DNA from: Gammaproteobacteria bacterium
GTDB taxonomy: Bacteria; Pseudomonadota; Gammaproteobacteria; Steroidobacterales; Rariloculaceae
Direction of reading: 5' to 3'
Assembly (NCBI GenBank): GCA_016927175.1
Contig: JAFGNC010000056.1
Coordinates: forward strand, 1 to 8,606
DNA: 8,606 nt
Shown: piece after piece, positions 6,261-8,606 of the stretch
How positions within the stretch are numbered: position 1 is the stretch's first letter
Layout of the letters: the number at the start of each line of letters is the position of its first letter
Translations under genes and position numbers: made by a program
The notes under the pieces: generated by a model
Databases searched by the model: none
What the model was told of the DNA's origin: nothing
The model's input: the letters and a program-made list of their open reading frames with translations, nothing else

Positions 6261-7985
6261 GTGCAAACAGCCAAGTATCCCAAAGAGCAGATGCACCGCA
6301 TCCGCTACACGAAGCTCACGCAGCGGCAGATCCGCGACAAGCTCGGAGCCGCCGCCGGCGGCCCCGACAGCGCATCGGCGCTGGCGGACGTCTTCGCCGA
6401 CAAATCGCTGCGGATCGTGACCGACGAAGGTCCGACACTCGAGTATCTCTTCCGCGGCAAGGGCCGGCTGACGCTGACCGAGAACGGCGGCGCCGCGATC
6501 CAGGCCGGGTACGGCGCGCTGACGCTCGGCGACGTCGCCCTGCTCTCGCACATGATCCCCGGCACGCAGCGCGGCTACAACGTCATCGTAGATCAGAAGG
6601 CCGGCCTCGCCACGGTGTTCGAGGTCTGGTTCAGCGGCTACGAGGACAACCGCGAGGTGCAGCGCGAGATCTACTACGGCTACGTCGCGCGGGAAGGCGA
6701 AGCGGCTCCGAAAGGGCGCCACCACATCACGAACCGGATCGAGGGCAAAGGCTACTACTGGAAACAGGACAACGGCGTCGAGACCCTCGAGTTCTACCCT
6801 TCCGTCATGTACTCGAACTTCGTCGAGCTGACGCGCTTCGGCGGCGAGCTGAGCTGGTGCGGCCCGTCCGACTACATCCGGCTCGACGACGACCGCTACG
6901 TCTACTCGCGGGTCGAATGCGAGTTCTCCGGCACGATGACGCTGTACGTGCTCGACGTGAATCGCGTCGAGCAGATCGGCGTGCGGCTCGGCTTCGACGA
7001 GACCGACGCGCTCGAGTACTACATGTTCACGGGCCGGGGCGAGCTGCTCGGGCAGCTCGCGCAGTTCGAGCCTTTCGGCGACGTCGGCACGACGATCGCG
7101 CTCGGCCAGAGAGCCGTTCCGGACAGGAAGGGCGGCCGTCCGGTCTACCGGCCGCTGAAGACGAATCCGATCCTGACCGAGGAAGAGGTGGACGCGGCCG
7201 TCGCAGCGAACCGGACCGTGTTCGCCGAGCGCAACGCGATGGCGGGCAACAAGCGGCCGGTCAGCGACTATCTCGTCGGCAAGGCGCTGACGCTGCGCTA
7301 CGACGACGGCACCGCGATGGAGTACCGGTTCGACGAAACCCAGAAGCTGCGCTGGCGTCCCGAGGGCGACAGCCGGTGGCGCGAGGAGCGCTACGAGTCG
7401 TGGGAGTCGGCGCCGAACGTCGTGATGTTCGGCCACCTGCTGACCGGCGCGCCCGAGCACGACAGCCACACCGTCGTCGCCGATTTCGACCACGCGCTCG
7501 CGACCTGCATTCACGGCACGATGGGCACGCCCTACATCGCCAACGAAGCCGCGGCCGAGACGCTGTTCGGCGTCGTCGAGATGGAGGGCCTGACGCCGCC
7601 GAAATACCGCCGCCACCAGTTCACGGACGAGCTTGTCGGCCGCGCGCTGACGTGGAATTACTCGCCGGGGCTGACGTCGATGCACCTGTATTCGACGCCG
7701 CACTCGCTGTCATGGATCATCTTTCTCGAGAACGGCTCGGGCGGCATGGAATGGAGCGGCCCGGCCTCCTACGTCAAGATCAGAGACGGCATGTATTTCG
7801 CCTATTGGCTGGAAGAAGCCTGCAACGGCACGCTCGGCATGATCCTGATCAACGAGCGCACGATGCATGATTGCGGCGTCGGTTATCACTGCGGCCCGGA
7901 CGGCCTCAGGCTCAGCGCGATCGGCGCGCACTCGCGCAACGCCGGCAAGTTCGACATCGCCAGGTTCTACACGGTCAGGGGCTGA
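6261..7985 (+). CDS. MoaF-like protein with two tandem MoaF units (four lipocalin-like modules)
   Basis: The MoaF family is named from the Klebsiella monoamine regulon; its biochemical role is unknown to me, and a direct role in molybdenum cofactor synthesis is not implied by the name. 574 aa, about double a usual MoaF protein. I see two similar halves. Half 1: N-module from about residue 44 (ADKSLRIVTDEGPTLEYLF) and C-module from about 159 (IEGKGYYWKQDNGVETLEFY), with SWCGPSDYIRL at 198. Half 2: N-module from about 338 (LVGKALTLRYDDGTAMEYRF) and C-module from about 457 (ELVGRALTWNYSPGLTSMHLY), with EWSGPASYVKI at 497 and LEEACNGTLGMILINERTMHD ending at 537. Half 2 is nearer the family consensus; half 1 has drifted (VECEFSGTMTLYVLDVNRV in the same place). 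No signal peptide or membrane segment, so probably cytoplasmic. The barrel-like pattern also recalls phenolic acid decarboxylases, so an enzyme or small-molecule binder acting on an aromatic compound is conceivable but unproven. First gene of a likely two-gene unit. Confidence 0.8.
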   Translation: MQTAKYPKEQMHRIRYTKLTQRQIRDKLGAAAGGPDSASALADVFADKSLRIVTDEGPTLEYLFRGKGRLTLTENGGAAIQAGYGALTLGDVALLSHMIPGTQRGYNVIVDQKAGLATVFEVWFSGYEDNREVQREIYYGYVAREGEAAPKGRHHITNRIEGKGYYWKQDNGVETLEFYPSVMYSNFVELTRFGGELSWCGPSDYIRLDDDRYVYSRVECEFSGTMTLYVLDVNRVEQIGVRLGFDETDALEYYMFTGRGELLGQLAQFEPFGDVGTTIALGQRAVPDRKGGRPVYRPLKTNPILTEEEVDAAVAANRTVFAERNAMAGNKRPVSDYLVGKALTLRYDDGTAMEYRFDETQKLRWRPEGDSRWREERYESWESAPNVVMFGHLLTGAPEHDSHTVVADFDHALATCIHGTMGTPYIANEAAAETLFGVVEMEGLTPPKYRRHQFTDELVGRALTWNYSPGLTSMHLYSTPHSLSWIIFLENGSGGMEWSGPASYVKIRDGMYFAYWLEEACNGTLGMILINERTMHDCGVGYHCGPDGLRLSAIGAHSRNAGKFDIARFYTVRG

Positions 7986-7989
7986 GGTG
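7984..7989 (+). promoter_or_regulatory. Ribosome binding site of the Tat/NTF2-like gene
   Basis: GAGGTG overlaps the stop of the preceding gene and ends 6 bases before the ATG at 7996. It selects this ATG over the in-frame upstream codons at 7867, which lie inside the MoaF-like gene. Confidence 0.65.
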
Positions 7990-7995
7990 CGCAGC

Positions 7996-8508
7996 ATGAA
8001 ATCGGAGACATCGACGACGCGCCGGCGCTTCTTCTTCAAGGCAGGCGCCGCGCTGTCCGCGCCGCTCGCGGTCGCGGCGGCGGGCACGCCGGGCGGCGAC
8101 GGCGAGAACCCGGCGGCGCTCGAGGCGCGACTGCGGCGGCTCGAGGACGTCGAAGCGATCCGCGCGCTGAGCCGCAGGCTCGCGCGGCTCGTGGACGCGG
8201 GCGCACGCACGGACGCGGCGCGGCTCTTCGTCGAGCCCGCCGGCGCCGAGATCGACGATCGCGTCCGCGGCATATCGCTGGACGAATCCGATCGGGACCA
8301 GATCGAGGTCTCGGCCGATCGCGCGACGGCGCGGCTTCACTGCACCGTACGGCTCGAGACGCCCATCGAGCCGCGCTGCCCGCTCGTCGACATGGCCGCC
8401 CAGCAGGGCGGCGGCATCGTCAGGCGAACCGAGAGCGGCGTGCTCGAGAACGTTTACGTCAAGCGCCGGGGGAAGTGGAAGATCCAGCGCTCCGTCTATC
8501 GCTCCTGA
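7996..8508 (+). CDS. Tat-exported small protein with a degenerate NTF2/SnoaL-like domain
   Basis: Function unknown. 170 aa. The N-terminus carries a twin-arginine signal: TTRRRFFFKAG, with R10-R11-F-F-F-K matching RRxFLK, then an Ala-rich hydrophobic stretch to about residue 30, so export in folded form is predicted. A helix-rich segment follows (LEARLRRLEDVEAIRALSRR, then LARLVDAGARTDAARLF), which matches the start of SnoaL-like NTF2-fold domains. DRATARLHCTVRLET and GVLENVYVKRRGKWKIQRSV match the later beta strands, including the usual ending. The middle part, between about residues 75 and 110, is shorter than in ordinary SnoaL-like proteins, where a helix and strand would complete the pocket. 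It follows the MoaF-like gene by 10 bases with its own ribosome site, so they are very likely co-transcribed. The fold call is by pattern recognition; enzyme activity is not supported by any residue I can name. Confidence 0.72.
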   Translation: MKSETSTTRRRFFFKAGAALSAPLAVAAAGTPGGDGENPAALEARLRRLEDVEAIRALSRRLARLVDAGARTDAARLFVEPAGAEIDDRVRGISLDESDRDQIEVSADRATARLHCTVRLETPIEPRCPLVDMAAQQGGGIVRRTESGVLENVYVKRRGKWKIQRSVYRS

Positions 8509-8517
8509 CCGGATCTC

Positions 8518-8545
8518 GAAAAAGGGGTCAGGGCACTAGTGTCCC
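8518..8545. repeat. REP-like element with GGGGTCAG head (RAYT-type), partial context
   Basis: After the last gene, five A residues (8519-8523) lead into GGGGTCAG (8524-8531), then CACTAGTG (8534-8541), a perfect 8-base palindrome flanked by GGG and TCC that extends it to a 14-base imperfect hairpin. A-rich sequence followed by GGGGTCAG and a short hairpin is the usual look of repeats mobilised by REP-associated tyrosine transposases (RAYT, Y1 family). The local base composition is clearly more AT-rich than the rest of the window. No transposase frame is visible before the right edge, so this is either a solitary repeat or one end of a larger element. It may also act as a 3' end structure for the preceding unit. 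Confidence 0.45.
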
Positions 8546-8606
8546 AACGTTTTCCGACGAGTTTACTGTAAGTTTTTGACTCCTCGTGCGAATCGTTGCC
8601 ACGAAG

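Noticed and set aside
6234..7703. 489-codon open frame on the - strand opposite the MoaF-like gene
   Set aside because: Same type of shadow: low-complexity, Arg/Val/Ala-rich, no motif, and the + strand frame has clear family sequence.
8557..8587. Inverted repeat ACGAG...CTCGT near the right edge
   Set aside because: Five-base arms separated by 21 bases are expected by chance, so I did not list it as a feature.

Overview
This 8.6 kb window is GC-rich chromosomal DNA of bacterial type. Coding density is high, third codon positions are strongly GC-biased, and all six supported intact or edge-cut genes run on the + strand. The mix of genes (a PQQ- and heme-containing periplasmic dehydrogenase, a Tat-exported small protein, a MoaF-related protein, and a GGGGTCAG repeat of the type linked to RAYT transposases) suggests a proteobacterium, perhaps a gammaproteobacterium. 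That placement is inference. No rRNA, tRNA, CRISPR array or complete mobile element is visible.

Layout. Positions 1-585 hold the end of a cyclophilin-type peptidyl-prolyl isomerase whose frame is still open at the left edge. Positions 586-959 hold no intact gene, but the - strand carries what looks like a decayed C-terminal piece of a HigA-family antitoxin. Positions 960-3080 encode an exported quinohemoprotein: a PQQ beta-propeller dehydrogenase with a C-terminal cytochrome c domain. A short empty spacer follows. Then comes a tight group: an Uma2-family protein (3257-3820), a LemA-family protein (3837-4388) and a DUF2207 membrane protein (4385-6157). The last two overlap by four bases (GTGA). 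A spacer with a 17-base palindrome leads to a second group: a large MoaF-like protein made of two similar halves (6261-7985), followed after 10 bases by a small Tat-signal protein with a degenerate NTF2/SnoaL-like fold (7996-8508). The last ~100 bases turn AT-richer and carry a REP-like element.

How the genes may work together. The PQQ dehydrogenase would oxidise an alcohol or sugar-like substrate in the periplasm and pass electrons to its own heme. LemA and DUF2207 proteins are commonly paired in bacteria and are probably a membrane-associated unit of unknown role. The MoaF-like and Tat/NTF2-like genes look like a second two-gene transcription unit, possibly catabolic, but they are predicted to act in different compartments. 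No direct link between these units can be read from the sequence.

Most noteworthy points: the four-module architecture of the MoaF-like protein and its partner gene; a PQQ dehydrogenase that has lost the vicinal cysteine pair and carries a paired exchange of its two metal ligands; an Uma2 protein with a catalytic-site Asp replaced by Gly; and the HigA relic.
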